From JAEYZS01 sp964469265 (GTDB lineage Bacteria; Bdellovibrionota; Bdellovibrionia; Bdellovibrionales; JAEYZS01), in contig CAYXYF010000002.1 of the NCBI GenBank assembly GCA_964469265.1, positions 81,656-145,655 on the forward strand: a stretch of 64,000 nt of DNA. Reading direction: 5' to 3'. The stretch's first letter is position 1; every line of letters begins with the position of its first letter. The notes beneath the pieces are model-generated. The model made no database searches. It saw only the letters and a program-made list of their open reading frames with translations, and was not told the DNA's origin. The position numbers were made by a program, and so were the translations under genes. Shown piece by piece: positions 52,880 to 61,684 of the stretch.

Positions 52880-54088
52880 TTAAATGATTCTCGTCTTGAT
52901 ATTAGTGGATAGATTGGAAATTTTATCTACTATGTCTACGTTTTTATCAGTCTCTAAGTCCATGACGAGGTAGCCAATATTGGGATCTGTAGATAAGTAC
53001 TGCGCCGAAATGTTAGCGCCCGTCTTAGCAATGATCTCGTTGACGTCCTTTAATACCCCAGGAACATTTTGATGCACGTTGATCAGGCGCACAGAGCTTT
53101 TATGGGTTGCAGGCAGATCCACATTGGGGAAATTCACTGCACCGCGAGTGCTGCCGTTACGAACAAGTTTAATAAAACTATCTGCGACCTCAGCACCAAT
53201 GGCTTCCTGTGCTTCTTCAGTGCTGCCCCCTATGTGAGGCGAAAGAATGACATTAGGCAATCCTCTTAGAGGAGAATCAAAAGTCTCGGAGTTACTTTGA
53301 GGCTCCTCTGGGAAAACATCTATGGCAGCGCCACCAATTTTATTCGCCTTGATAGCTTCGGCGAGATCCATGATATCAATTACAGTCCCACGGCTGGCAT
53401 TAACTAAAAACGCGTTTTTCTTCATTTGCGATAATTCGTCTTTACCAATCATGTTTTTTGTTTGATGTGTCTCGGGAACATGTAATGAAACGAAATCAGA
53501 ACTTGATAAGAGTTGAGACAAACTCTTTGCAGCCCTTGAGTTACCCAAAGGAAGCTTTTTGATAATGTCATAATAAATAACATTAAGACCCAATGCCTCA
53601 GCCAACACACTGAGTTGACTACCAATATGACCGTAACCCACGATACCAAGAGTTTTACCGCGCAGCTCGTAACAACCGCTGGCGCTTTTATTCCACTTGC
53701 CTTGATGTGCCTGAATATTTCTATCGCCTAGATTTCTAGCTAAAGAGATCATCTGCCCCACCACCATCTCTGCAACGCTTCTAGTATTGCTATACGGAGC
53801 ATTAAATACTGGAATTCCTCTTTTATTCGCCGAAACAATATCTATTTGATTTGTTCCTATGCAAAAAGCACCAACTGTAAGCAAATGGCTCGCTTTTTCA
53901 AAAAACCGCGCAGACAGGTCTGTCTTTGATCGAATACCAAGAATATCGAACTCGTTAATAACTTTTAGTAACTCGTCCTCAGTCATCGAGGCGCTTTCTT
54001 TAACTACCTCAAAGCCCTCAGATTGAAGCCGCTGGACAGCGACAGGATGAATGTTTTCCAACAAAAGAATTCTAGTTTGCCGAGTCAT
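52880..54088 (-). CDS. serA: D-3-phosphoglycerate dehydrogenase
   Basis: A 402-residue enzyme of serine synthesis. The N-terminal catalytic part is followed by the NAD fold (TLGIVGYGHIGSQLSVLAEALG), the catalytic His in LSPHIGGSTEEAQEAIG and Glu in AIDVFPEEPQ. A C-terminal ACT domain (about 330-402, SVRLINVHQNVPGVLKDVNEII) resembles the serine feedback site of E. coli SerA, and the total length is close to it. It starts 93 bp from the divergent NtrC-type regulator at 54182. Confidence 0.95.
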   Translation of the reverse strand: MTRQTRILLLENIHPVAVQRLQSEGFEVVKESASMTEDELLKVINEFDILGIRSKTDLSARFFEKASHLLTVGAFCIGTNQIDIVSANKRGIPVFNAPYSNTRSVAEMVVGQMISLARNLGDRNIQAHQGKWNKSASGCYELRGKTLGIVGYGHIGSQLSVLAEALGLNVIYYDIIKKLPLGNSRAAKSLSQLLSSSDFVSLHVPETHQTKNMIGKDELSQMKKNAFLVNASRGTVIDIMDLAEAIKANKIGGAAIDVFPEEPQSNSETFDSPLRGLPNVILSPHIGGSTEEAQEAIGAEVADSFIKLVRNGSTRGAVNFPNVDLPATHKSSVRLINVHQNVPGVLKDVNEIIAKTGANISAQYLSTDPNIGYLVMDLETDKNVDIVDKISNLSTNIKTRII

Positions 54089-54181
54089 GTCTACTCCTTC
54101 ACTCCTTTATTTTCTTGGTGTTCGATATGTTTTTCAATACAATATTTTATTTAAAGGGAAAATCTCTGCTTTGGAGAGTAT

Positions 54182-55522
54182 ATGGATAAAACATGGAAGG
54201 TTTTATTAGTCGATGACGATCCCATCGTTAAAGATTCGCTAAACCTTATCTTACCACCTCATTGGCAGCTTGTTTCTTGCCAAGACCCTCATCAACTTCC
54301 ATCTGGACACTTTCACGCAGCACTTATTGATCTTCATTTTGGCAAAACAAGCACTCAACCCGTCGGGTTAGAAATTATCAAAAAACTTTCTGCGGAATAT
54401 CCGCATCTCGAAATTGTAGCAATTTCAGGAGATATCAGCCGAGAAGTTATGGAACGGTGTCTGAAAAATGGCGCTACAAGATTTTTAGCAAAACCCTTTG
54501 GTAAAGAAGAACTAACTGGCGTCCTATCAAAGATAGAAACCCTTCACCTTCTTCATCTGGCCACGCTTCGGCAAAGCAAATCTGCATACTGGATAGGAAA
54601 TAGTCCCAGCTCACTATCTATCAAAAAGCAAGTTTCTCAGTTTGCGGCAGAATCTGGTCCGATACTCATCGAAGGTGAATCAGGTACTGGAAAAGAAATA
54701 ATGGTGAGGATGCTGTGTGAATCTTACCCTCACCAACCTCTTATTTCTGTCAATGTCTCATCAATTTCAGAGAGTTTATTTGAGTCAGAACTCTTTGGCC
54801 ATACGAAGGGGGCCTTTACAGGAGCTGATCAAAACAAAATGGGACTTGCAGAAGCCGCAAATAACGGAACGTTGTTTCTTGATGAAATTGAAGCTTTATC
54901 TCTTGGTAATCAGGTCAAGTTGCTTCGATTCATTGAAAGCAATGAAATCCGAAGAGTGGGCTCTAAACAAACGACGAAACTAAATGTTCGGGTGCTCGTT
55001 GCCACAAATCAAGATCTAGAAGACTTAGTAAAGAAAAAACTATTTCGCGAAGATCTTTTTTGGCGCATCAACGGGAAAAAAATATCATTACCGCCGTTAA
55101 GAGAACGCAAAGAGGATATTTCTGACCTTGCAAAATATTTTTTAGAGCAACAAAAGCCTCGCCACAATAAAGCATTTTTAGTCGAAACATTAAAATTCCT
55201 ACAAACCTATTCATGGCCTGGAAATATTCGGGAGTTAAAAAGAATCACCGAACAGGCCGCTCTGGCCTCACCACTACCGTTAATTCGTATTGAAGATGTT
55301 AGACCATATATCAGCACATCAACCGCACCCACTCCAGCGGCGTGTGTTGACTACACCCGAGGCTTAAAAAAACTTGTAGAAGAGTTTGAAAAAAACGTTA
55401 TCCAGGACTGCTTAAGTATCCAAAAAGATGTGGACACAGTGGCCTCAATTCTCCAGATATCACGCTCTGGCCTATATAATAAAATAAAAGATTACAATAT
55501 CGATCTAAAAACGTATAGTTAA
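54182..55522 (+). CDS. Sigma-54-dependent response regulator, NtrC type
   Basis: A 446-residue activator. Receiver (about 1-120): LLVDDDPIVKD, phospho-acceptor Asp50 (AALIDLHFG), AKPFGKEEL. AAA+ core: Walker A GESGTGKE (165-172), ELFGHTKGAFTGA with the sigma-54 contact loop (GAFTGA 210-215), Walker B GTLFLDEIE, the R-finger region RREDLFWRI-like FREDLFWRINGKKI. A Fis-type HTH at the end (VASILQISRSGLYNKIKDY) binds an upstream enhancer. It faces serA divergently and has no kinase adjacent. Its 3' end runs into structured repeat copy B. Confidence 0.93.
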   Translation: MDKTWKVLLVDDDPIVKDSLNLILPPHWQLVSCQDPHQLPSGHFHAALIDLHFGKTSTQPVGLEIIKKLSAEYPHLEIVAISGDISREVMERCLKNGATRFLAKPFGKEELTGVLSKIETLHLLHLATLRQSKSAYWIGNSPSSLSIKKQVSQFAAESGPILIEGESGTGKEIMVRMLCESYPHQPLISVNVSSISESLFESELFGHTKGAFTGADQNKMGLAEAANNGTLFLDEIEALSLGNQVKLLRFIESNEIRRVGSKQTTKLNVRVLVATNQDLEDLVKKKLFREDLFWRINGKKISLPPLRERKEDISDLAKYFLEQQKPRHNKAFLVETLKFLQTYSWPGNIRELKRITEQAALASPLPLIRIEDVRPYISTSTAPTPAACVDYTRGLKKLVEEFEKNVIQDCLSIQKDVDTVASILQISRSGLYNKIKDYNIDLKTYS

Positions 55523-55532
55523 GACATAAAGA

Positions 55533-55684
55533 GCGCCAGATTTTTGGTTCAAATCGAGGCGCAAGGTTTTCGGAAACCGGAGCGTGCTAATGCACGTGAG
55601 GATTTACGAAGGGCGTGGGCTGTTTGAGATGTGTCGAAGGCACGAGGCTCAAACAGCAGAGAGTTGAACCAAAAGGACAAGCAA
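55533..55684 (+). repeat. Structured leader repeat, copy B (before cdsA)
   Basis: Second copy. P1: GCGCC (55533-55537) with GGCGC (55558-55562). The loop TTTTGGTTCAA (55542-55552) is complementary to TTGAACCAAAA (55664-55674), which abuts AAGGA (55673-55677), the SD of cdsA. P3: CGTGC (55583-55587) with GCACG (55592-55596), loop TAAT. A P2-like helix joins TTCG (55569-55572) to CGAA (55607-55610), with AAA/TTT further in. Only this copy has an extra 10-bp hairpin, GCTGTTTGAG (55619-55628) with CTCAAACAGC (55648-55657). Positions 55539-55610 match 56634-56705 of copy C at all 72 bases. Confidence 0.78.
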
Positions 55685-55687
55685 GGA

Positions 55688-56590
55688 ATGGAAAGTCAGT
55701 GGGGAAATCCATTATTTAAACAACTCGCAATCATTGTACTCGTATTCTTAGGCATCGTGGGCGCTATTCTTTTCCCGTTGCGCAAAAAGAATACTCATTT
55801 GGCTGCTGCATGGGCCTCTTTACAGAGTTGGTTGTTTTTTACTCCAGTATTGTTTTTGATGTTAGCAGCGGGAGACCCTTGGCCGCTGGTGGGAATTACG
55901 TTAATTAGTTTATTCTGTATGAAAGAATTTTTTCAACTCACTGGGATGTATCACAAAAGTTTTTTTATTTGGATAACCTACTTAGGATGTTTAGCGCTGG
56001 CGCTATCTACCTACTACGAATATCCAATGCTCTACAATTTATTGCCCATGATTTTTTTAGGAGTGATTTCATTAATTCCGATCGCCTTAAATGAAGCCAA
56101 AAATATGCTTCAGTATATTGCACTCAGCTTGCTTTGCATGATCTTTGTTGGCTGGGCGTTTATGCATACTGCATGGATTGTGAAACTTCCGCAGGGCGCT
56201 TTTTATTTGATTTACATCATACTCCTGACTGAGCTTTGTGACAACGTCGCGCTCGCTGTTAGCCGACTCTTTGGTAAAAAGAAAGTGGTCGACCAAATTA
56301 CTCCAAAACGTACGCTTGAGGGTTTAATCATATCTATTGTAGTAACGTTGGCAGCAGCTTACGGACTTAGAATTATTCTTCCGATAGAAAGCCAAATGAA
56401 CTGGTGGATATATGGTTTAACAGCGGCACTTGTAGGAGGAACGGGCGACTTAATTCTGGCGGTTATACGAAGAGACCTAGGAGTGAAAGATTACGGAATA
56501 TTCATTATTGGACGCGGCGGCTTGCTCGATAGAATGGACCGCCTAATTTTCGTAGCACCAATATACTCGTATCTCCTCAGATATTTTTAA
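55688..56590 (+). CDS. cdsA: Phosphatidate cytidylyltransferase (CDP-diglyceride synthase)
   Basis: A 300-residue inner-membrane protein with about eight hydrophobic helices. The C-terminal CDP-alcohol cytidylyltransferase signature is seen as VGGTGDLILAVIRRDLGVKD and IGRGGLLDRMDRL; the usual HGG is RGG here. TPKRTLEGLIIS is also family-typical. It makes CDP-diacylglycerol from phosphatidate and CTP. The frame runs back to 55631 through the repeat, but the ATG at 55688 is placed after the AAGGA of repeat copy B. A PlsC-like gene follows after another repeat copy, so the two genes cover adjacent steps of phospholipid synthesis. Confidence 0.88.
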   Translation: MESQWGNPLFKQLAIIVLVFLGIVGAILFPLRKKNTHLAAAWASLQSWLFFTPVLFLMLAAGDPWPLVGITLISLFCMKEFFQLTGMYHKSFFIWITYLGCLALALSTYYEYPMLYNLLPMIFLGVISLIPIALNEAKNMLQYIALSLLCMIFVGWAFMHTAWIVKLPQGAFYLIYIILLTELCDNVALAVSRLFGKKKVVDQITPKRTLEGLIISIVVTLAAAYGLRIILPIESQMNWWIYGLTAALVGGTGDLILAVIRRDLGVKDYGIFIIGRGGLLDRMDRLIFVAPIYSYLLRYF

Positions 56591-56601
56591 GCCTGAGGGA
56601 G

Positions 56602-56616
56602 TTGAACCAAAAGGAC
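56602..56616 (+). repeat. Half copy of the leader repeat (3' arm only)
   Basis: TTGAACCAAAA (56602-56612) followed by GGAC is the 3' arm and SD block of the repeat, but no start codon follows; copy C begins 9 bp later. Its sequence can pair with the loop TTTTGGTTCAA (56637-56647) of copy C, in competition with that copy's own 3' arm at 56724-56734. Confidence 0.65.
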
Positions 56617-56624
56617 ATCGCTGA

Positions 56625-56744
56625 CTTGCGCAGGATTTTTGGTTCAAATCGAGGCGCAAGGTTTTCGGAAACCGGAGCGTGCTAATGCACGTGAGGATTT
56701 ACGAAAGCCACGGCAACGAAGAGTTGAACCAAAAGGACAAGCAA
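56625..56744 (+). repeat. Structured leader repeat, copy C (before plsC)
   Basis: Third copy. P1: CTTGCGC (56625-56631) with GCGCAAG (56654-56660), 7 bp. The loop TTTTGGTTCAA (56637-56647) is complementary to TTGAACCAAAA (56724-56734), which abuts AAGGA (56733-56737), the SD of plsC. The P3 stem and a 72-nt core are identical to copy B. The P1 stem uses different bases from copies A and B yet stays paired. The extra hairpin of copy B is absent. Confidence 0.78.
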
Positions 56745-56747
56745 GAG

Positions 56748-57476
56748 ATGAAGCAGTGGAATTATGAGAATGAACAATGGACCCAGCTTCCGATTTACCT
56801 TCGGCACTTGCCGCTGATCACTCGTCATTTTGATATTTTCAGTTTAATCATTCGAAATATTTGGTCAAATTTTTTGAAGTACATTTTCTTTAGGTTTTAT
56901 TTATTTCTAAAAGTGAAAGGTGACTTTCATAAAATTTATAAAAAGTATCCGAGGCTGCTTATCATCTCAAATCACGCAAGCCATTTAGACGCCATTAGCA
57001 TTGCTGCTGCTATTCCGTTTCGTTATTGGTTAAGTCTTTATTTTGCCGCCGCAAAAGATTACTTCTTTGCAAATTTTTGGATGACCTACTTCTCAAAACA
57101 TTGCATCGGTGCAATCCCCGTCGACAGAAAAAGCCGCAATGGAGAAGCTGTTAAAATCTGCTTAACTTTACTTGAGAAACTCAATCGGGTTTGGCTGGTC
57201 ATGTTTCCAGAAGGCACCAGAAGCAAAGACGGGAAAATCCATCCCTTTAAACGTGGAATAAGCATGTTCTCGACTAAAACCGATACACCCATATTATTTT
57301 TGTATATTGAAAATAACTACGCCCTGTGGCCACGCGGGCAAGCTTTTGCAAAACCTGGAATTCTTACTGTGCACGTTGGGCCTGTTCAGGAGCCTGCACC
57401 TGTTGAGACCATCTATAATAACTATAAAAAATGGGTGGACTCCATTAAGCCCGACCAATTTGCAGACCCTAAATAG
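56748..57476 (+). CDS. plsC: 1-acyl-glycerol-3-phosphate acyltransferase
   Basis: A 242-residue membrane-bound acyltransferase with the classical NHASHLD (NHX4D) motif, FPEGTRSKDGKIHPFKRG and the PILFLYIENNYALWPRG block. It adds the second acyl chain to lysophosphatidate, giving the substrate of CdsA. A hydrophobic N-terminal region (about 25-55) suggests membrane binding. The ATG at 56748 follows the SD of repeat copy C; the longer frame from 56679 would translate the repeat and is rejected. Its end overlaps the convergent acs gene by 8 bp. Other acyltransferase-family roles are possible. Confidence 0.85.
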   Translation: MKQWNYENEQWTQLPIYLRHLPLITRHFDIFSLIIRNIWSNFLKYIFFRFYLFLKVKGDFHKIYKKYPRLLIISNHASHLDAISIAAAIPFRYWLSLYFAAAKDYFFANFWMTYFSKHCIGAIPVDRKSRNGEAVKICLTLLEKLNRVWLVMFPEGTRSKDGKIHPFKRGISMFSTKTDTPILFLYIENNYALWPRGQAFAKPGILTVHVGPVQEPAPVETIYNNYKKWVDSIKPDQFADPK

Positions 57477-59418
57477 ATTTTCTATTTTTAATGAGTTCTT
57501 CCACGACATCAGTATCAGCTAGTGTGGAAACATCTCCAAGATTAGAAACATCGTTAGCAGCGACTTTCCGAAGTATCCTTCGTAGGATTTTCCCAGACCG
57601 AGTCTTCGGTAAGCCTGAAGTAAACTGAATCTGATCAATGGTTGCAATGGGTCCAATTTCTTTTCGGACCCAAGAAACGAGTTCCTTTGCAAGCTCGTCA
57701 GAGGGTTTAAACTCATTTTTAAGAATCACAAATGCATAAATGCCTTGGCCTTTAATATTGTGAGGAATACCAACAACAGCAGATTCAGAAACCTTGCTGT
57801 GAGAGCCAAGAGCAGCCTCTAGCTCTGCTGTACCCATTCTATGGCCTGACACGTTTATGACGTCGTCTACACGCCCTGATATCCAGTAATAACCATCCTC
57901 GTCTCTTCGGCAAGCATCGCCGCTGAAGTAATAACCCTTAAATGGAGTAAAGTAGGTTTCAACAAATCTTTTGTGATCTTTCCAAAGAGTTCTAAACTGG
58001 CCTGGCCAAGAGTTTTTTAAACAGAGAACACCTTCTCCAACACCTTTAACCTCTTTGCCTTCAGGGTCCAAAATCGTAGGCTCGATTCCAAATAGAGGCT
58101 TTGTTGCAGAACCTGGTTTAAGATCCGTAGCAGCTGGTAGAGGAGAGATGACGATTCCACCCGTTTCTGTTTGCCACCAAGTGTCCACAATAGGACAGAG
58201 TTTTTCTCCCACAACTTCAAAATACCACTTCCACGCCTCAGCATTAATGGGCTCCCCCACGGAACCTAAAAGTCTAAGCGAGCTTCGAGAAGATTTTTTT
58301 ACAAACTCATCACCTTGCGCCATCATCGCACGAATTGCTGTCGGCGCTGTGTAGTATGTATTCACTTTGTATTTATCAATAATTTGCCAGTGTCTGGAAT
58401 AATCAGGGTAATTGGGTACTCCTTCATGCAAAAGAACCGTTGCTCCGTTTGCTAGTGGACCATAAACCGCATAGGAGTGGCCAGTGACCCAACCTACGTC
58501 CGCCGTGCACCAATAAACATCACCCGCTTGATAGTCAAAAACCATTTGATGAGTAAATGATGTATAAACTAAATATCCGCCAGTCGTATGCAAAACACCT
58601 TTTGGTTTTCCTGTGGAACCCGAAGTATACAACAAAAATAACGGATCTTCTGAATCCATCTCAACAGGATCGCATTTCGGTTCTTGCTTTGAAACAAGAT
58701 CATGATACCAAAGGTTTTTATTATCATCCCAAGCGACGTTACCTCCCGATCTTTTTAAGACGACTACTTTTTTAACAGAAGGGCATTTTTTTATTGCTTC
58801 ATCAATATTGCTTTTTAAAGGGGTAACTTTCCCACCGCGATAACCTTCATCGGCAGTAATTACAATTTCACTTTCACAGTCGTTAATTCTTCCAGAAATA
58901 GAGTCAGGTGAAAACCCAGCAAAAACTAAGGAGTGAATTGCTCCCAAGCGCGCACAAGCTAACATAGAAAAAATGGCTTCGGGAACCATCGGAAGATAAA
59001 TCGTTACGCGATCGCCTTTTTTAACTCCAAGCTCTTTTAAACCATTTGCAAGCTTTGCTGTTTGGTCGTGAAGTTCTTGATAGGTGATAATTCGTTCTTT
59101 TTCATTTGGGTTGTCGGGCTCCCAAATAAGAGCAGCTTGATCTTTTTTAAACTTTCCATCTTTAGTTTGAGTTAAAAGATGGCGGTCGATGCAATTATAG
59201 GAAGCATTTAATTTTCCATTTAGAAACCAGCTAATAGAAACATCACCTTCGAAGCTCCATTGCGATACTTTATCGAAGGGCTTAAACCAGTCGATGCGTG
59301 ATGCGATCTCTTTCCAAAAATTATCGTTTTTTTCAATGGACTGATGATAAAGCGCTTCGTATTGCGCCTTTCCCATTAAAGTAGTGCCTCTATACTGGCT
59401 TAAAGCTGGAATTTTCAT
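57469..59418 (-). CDS. acs: Acetyl-CoA synthetase
   Basis: A 649-residue AMP-forming ligase of normal length. It has P-loop-like A3 LYTSGSTGKPKGVLHT, WWQTETGGIVISPLP, A8 hinge YYWISGRVDDVINVSGHRMG and the acetylatable Lys near the end in GLPKTRSGKILRRIL. It activates acetate to acetyl-CoA. The SD GGGGGGAGAG before the ATG is very strong. Its 3' end overlaps plsC by 8 bp. Confidence 0.97.
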   Translation of the reverse strand: MKIPALSQYRGTTLMGKAQYEALYHQSIEKNDNFWKEIASRIDWFKPFDKVSQWSFEGDVSISWFLNGKLNASYNCIDRHLLTQTKDGKFKKDQAALIWEPDNPNEKERIITYQELHDQTAKLANGLKELGVKKGDRVTIYLPMVPEAIFSMLACARLGAIHSLVFAGFSPDSISGRINDCESEIVITADEGYRGGKVTPLKSNIDEAIKKCPSVKKVVVLKRSGGNVAWDDNKNLWYHDLVSKQEPKCDPVEMDSEDPLFLLYTSGSTGKPKGVLHTTGGYLVYTSFTHQMVFDYQAGDVYWCTADVGWVTGHSYAVYGPLANGATVLLHEGVPNYPDYSRHWQIIDKYKVNTYYTAPTAIRAMMAQGDEFVKKSSRSSLRLLGSVGEPINAEAWKWYFEVVGEKLCPIVDTWWQTETGGIVISPLPAATDLKPGSATKPLFGIEPTILDPEGKEVKGVGEGVLCLKNSWPGQFRTLWKDHKRFVETYFTPFKGYYFSGDACRRDEDGYYWISGRVDDVINVSGHRMGTAELEAALGSHSKVSESAVVGIPHNIKGQGIYAFVILKNEFKPSDELAKELVSWVRKEIGPIATIDQIQFTSGLPKTRSGKILRRILRKVAANDVSNLGDVSTLADTDVVEELIKNRKSI

Positions 59419-59464
59419 GCGCTCTCCCCCCGTAGAAAAAACTAATACTCAATACTATCTTTAG

Positions 59465-60649
59465 ATGATAATCGTACTCAATATGTTTTTAGATGATTCC
59501 AACTCTAGTACAATTCAATTCAAATGTGGCTACATTGGCCTATGCTCGGGATGTCAAATTGCGCACCTCAATACCCAAGACCAAATAAACTTAAAACAAG
59601 AAAGCTTTTCTGAATTATGGGAGAGCGCATTTCAAACTCAGCCAAAAATCGAGTTTATCAGAAAGCACGAATCTAGATTTCGTCACCGTTCCGATCTCAC
59701 TATTGAAACCGTCGATGGAAAACAAAATATTGGATTTTACAAAAAAGACTCTAAAGAAATTTTAGATATTGAAACCTGTCCACTGATGAGCGAACCCTTA
59801 GCCAAAGCCTATTCAAAACTACGGGAAGTATTTTTTAATGTCCAAAAAGGCTCAATAAGAATCCGCGTTTCCCCAGACAACAAGTTTGGATTATGGATTG
59901 ATTTTTCAAATGAAAACATACGAGACCTTCTAGCAAATGAAAACTTACTCAAAGAGCTTCAAAAAAACTTTGATGTGATTGAGATCGGGCAAAAAAGAAA
60001 AACGCTTGGCAGAGTCGACGGTAAATTTAAACTAAAAGATCCTGAACCCTTTAGTTGGTTTGAAACGTACGATAACGAACTTAATCCAATCTCTCTTCCT
60101 ATGAATATTGGAGGCTTTTCACAAACAGGATTTGGTACAAATAAACTGTTGATATCTGAACTCCTTAAAACATTAGCGGAAATTAAAAATCTAACTTCCT
60201 TAGATTGGCTTGAGCTGTGCTCAGGTTCAGGCAATCTGACATTTCCTCTAAGTTCTGTTGCTCAAAGCGTGATCGCAACAGAGCTTGATAAAAATGCAGT
60301 GCAATCTCTATTGAACATTGCAAAATCGCTAAAGATGACATCTCTCAGAGTCGAGCGTGTGAATATTCATAAAGTCAGTGAGCAAATGGTTTCTCTTTTA
60401 TCGGCTGTCAACGGAGTCCTTGCCGATCCTCCGCGCTCAGGACTTCAAGGCTTCACGGAAGTCTTAACATCGCTTTCAGAAGATAAATTACCTAAACACT
60501 TTGTTTATGTATCGTGTTTTGCTGAGACATTAATAAAAGATTTGCAGCAAATCATTCCGCTCGGATACGAGGTCATGTCTATTAAAGGAGTCGACCAATT
60601 CCCGCACTCTCTTCATTGCGAATGGATTGTTCGACTAGAACGCAATTAG
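59465..60649 (+). CDS. 23S rRNA (uracil-5)-methyltransferase-like protein, RlmD/TrmA family
   Basis: A 394-residue RNA m5U methyltransferase-family protein. The Fe-S cluster Cys pattern is CGYIGLCSGC (Cys21, 27, 30), with a likely fourth ligand in IETCPLM. The SAM domain has LELCSGSGNLTFPLSS, the catalytic DPPRSG and YVSCFAETLIKDL with the nucleophilic Cys, and the C-terminal VDQFPHSLHCE. No TRAM domain precedes it. The exact target uridine is not determined; RlmC, RlmD and TrmA are options. There is no SD before the ATG, and a TACTAT box lies 7 nt upstream, so a leaderless mRNA is possible. Confidence 0.85.
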   Translation: MIIVLNMFLDDSNSSTIQFKCGYIGLCSGCQIAHLNTQDQINLKQESFSELWESAFQTQPKIEFIRKHESRFRHRSDLTIETVDGKQNIGFYKKDSKEILDIETCPLMSEPLAKAYSKLREVFFNVQKGSIRIRVSPDNKFGLWIDFSNENIRDLLANENLLKELQKNFDVIEIGQKRKTLGRVDGKFKLKDPEPFSWFETYDNELNPISLPMNIGGFSQTGFGTNKLLISELLKTLAEIKNLTSLDWLELCSGSGNLTFPLSSVAQSVIATELDKNAVQSLLNIAKSLKMTSLRVERVNIHKVSEQMVSLLSAVNGVLADPPRSGLQGFTEVLTSLSEDKLPKHFVYVSCFAETLIKDLQQIIPLGYEVMSIKGVDQFPHSLHCEWIVRLERN

Positions 60650-60996
60650 CCTCGATTAGGTCCCACTAAGAGCATCAAAAGATAATTTACAATGGCAAGA
60701 ATGATTGCACCAATAATTGCAGCTCCCCAAGTGTCGATATCTAAACCACTTAACATATTGGCCGCTAACTTCAAAATAACAGCGTCGACCACAAAGGTGA
60801 ATAAACCTAAGGTCACGAGATTAATTGGTATTGCAAAGAACAGAAGGATCGGACGCAGCAACATGTTTAAAAGTCCAATAACTATACTTGCCCACAGAGC
60901 ACTACTGAATGCATGCACCTTAAAGCCTGGAACAACATAGGCAGTAATAATTAGAGTAACTGCAGATAGAACCCATGCGGCTAGCATCTTAAGCAT
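60646..60996 (-). CDS. Small four-helix membrane protein, holin/YvlD-like
   Basis: A 116-residue protein with about four hydrophobic helices. LLNMLLRPILLFFAIPINLVTLGLFTFVVDAVILKLA is the hallmark of the phage_holin_4_2 (YvlD) family, which is mostly chromosomal and of unknown function. Despite the family name there is no prophage context here. Its stop codon overlaps the methyltransferase stop region at 60646. Confidence 0.8.
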   Translation of the reverse strand: MLKMLAAWVLSAVTLIITAYVVPGFKVHAFSSALWASIVIGLLNMLLRPILLFFAIPINLVTLGLFTFVVDAVILKLAANMLSGLDIDTWGAAIIGAIILAIVNYLLMLLVGPNRG

Positions 60997-61106
60997 AAAG
61001 CCTCCTGTACAACATTATGAACTCGGAAATATACCCCAGCATCACGATTACAGGTATGGTATTTTCATCACAAAGATCAATTTGGGCAAACGGGGAAAGG
61101 AAAGGT

Positions 61107-61427
61107 TTAGTTTCTAAATACGCAGTAGGCCGTAACCGTTGCCGTGTACATCCGATAATCTACCGTCGCAGTCACTCTTGTTTTAGTACCATAAAAACGC
61201 ACTCCGTTGGCACCCAAAGAATTACACCAATAGATACCCTTGTCTTGAGCTTTTGCGATGGCATCGTCACGAACTTCTCTTTTAGTCTTTTTGTCTGCAC
61301 AGTCTGAACAATAAGAAGCTGCCGAAAATGTTGCAACATTCTTCGGTGGTCCATTGCGGCCTCGATCTGCAAGTGAATTTACAGACGTAAGAAGAATCCC
61401 AGAAATCAAAATAGTTAAAAGTTTCAT
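61107..61427 (-). CDS. Small exported protein, unknown function
   Basis: A 106-residue protein with a signal peptide (MKLLTILISGILLTSVNSLA). The mature part has four Cys, two in CSDCADK and others in YWCNSLG and TAYCVFRN, so one or two disulphides are likely. The middle (VRDDAIAKAQDKGIYWCNSLGANGVRFYGT) and TATVDYRMYTATVTAYC suggest a compact mixed fold. No family is recognised. Confidence 0.6.
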   Translation of the reverse strand: MKLLTILISGILLTSVNSLADRGRNGPPKNVATFSAASYCSDCADKKTKREVRDDAIAKAQDKGIYWCNSLGANGVRFYGTKTRVTATVDYRMYTATVTAYCVFRN

Positions 61428-61541
61428 TTCTCTACCTTTTTTAAGTGTCAGAAAACTATACGTTCATTTCTTTTTTACAGTCGAAAGTTACGAGAACCGA
61501 CAACAAAACAACACCTAAAGAGAATATGCAACCACCATACC

Positions 61542-61641
61542 NNNNNNNNNNNNNNNNNNNNNNNNNNNNNNNNNNNNNNNNNNNNNNNNNNNNNNNNNNN
61601 NNNNNNNNNNNNNNNNNNNNNNNNNNNNNNNNNNNNNNNNN
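61542..61641. other. Assembly gap of 100 N
   Basis: A run of exactly 100 N, a length often used for gaps of unknown size. The flanks (61428-61541 and 61642-61684) show no supported gene. A short forward frame just after the gap reads ANFNTDDGKGGC then stop at 61681, which could be the tail of a gene lost in the gap. A reverse frame spanning the gap (61456-61653) cannot be judged. Confidence 0.95.
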
Positions 61642-61684
61642 CGCAAATTTCAATACCGATGATGGTAAGGGTGGGTGTTAGTGA

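Noticed and set aside
60646..60996. Prophage holin
   Set aside because: No other phage gene is near and the family is mostly chromosomal, so the name does not indicate a prophage.
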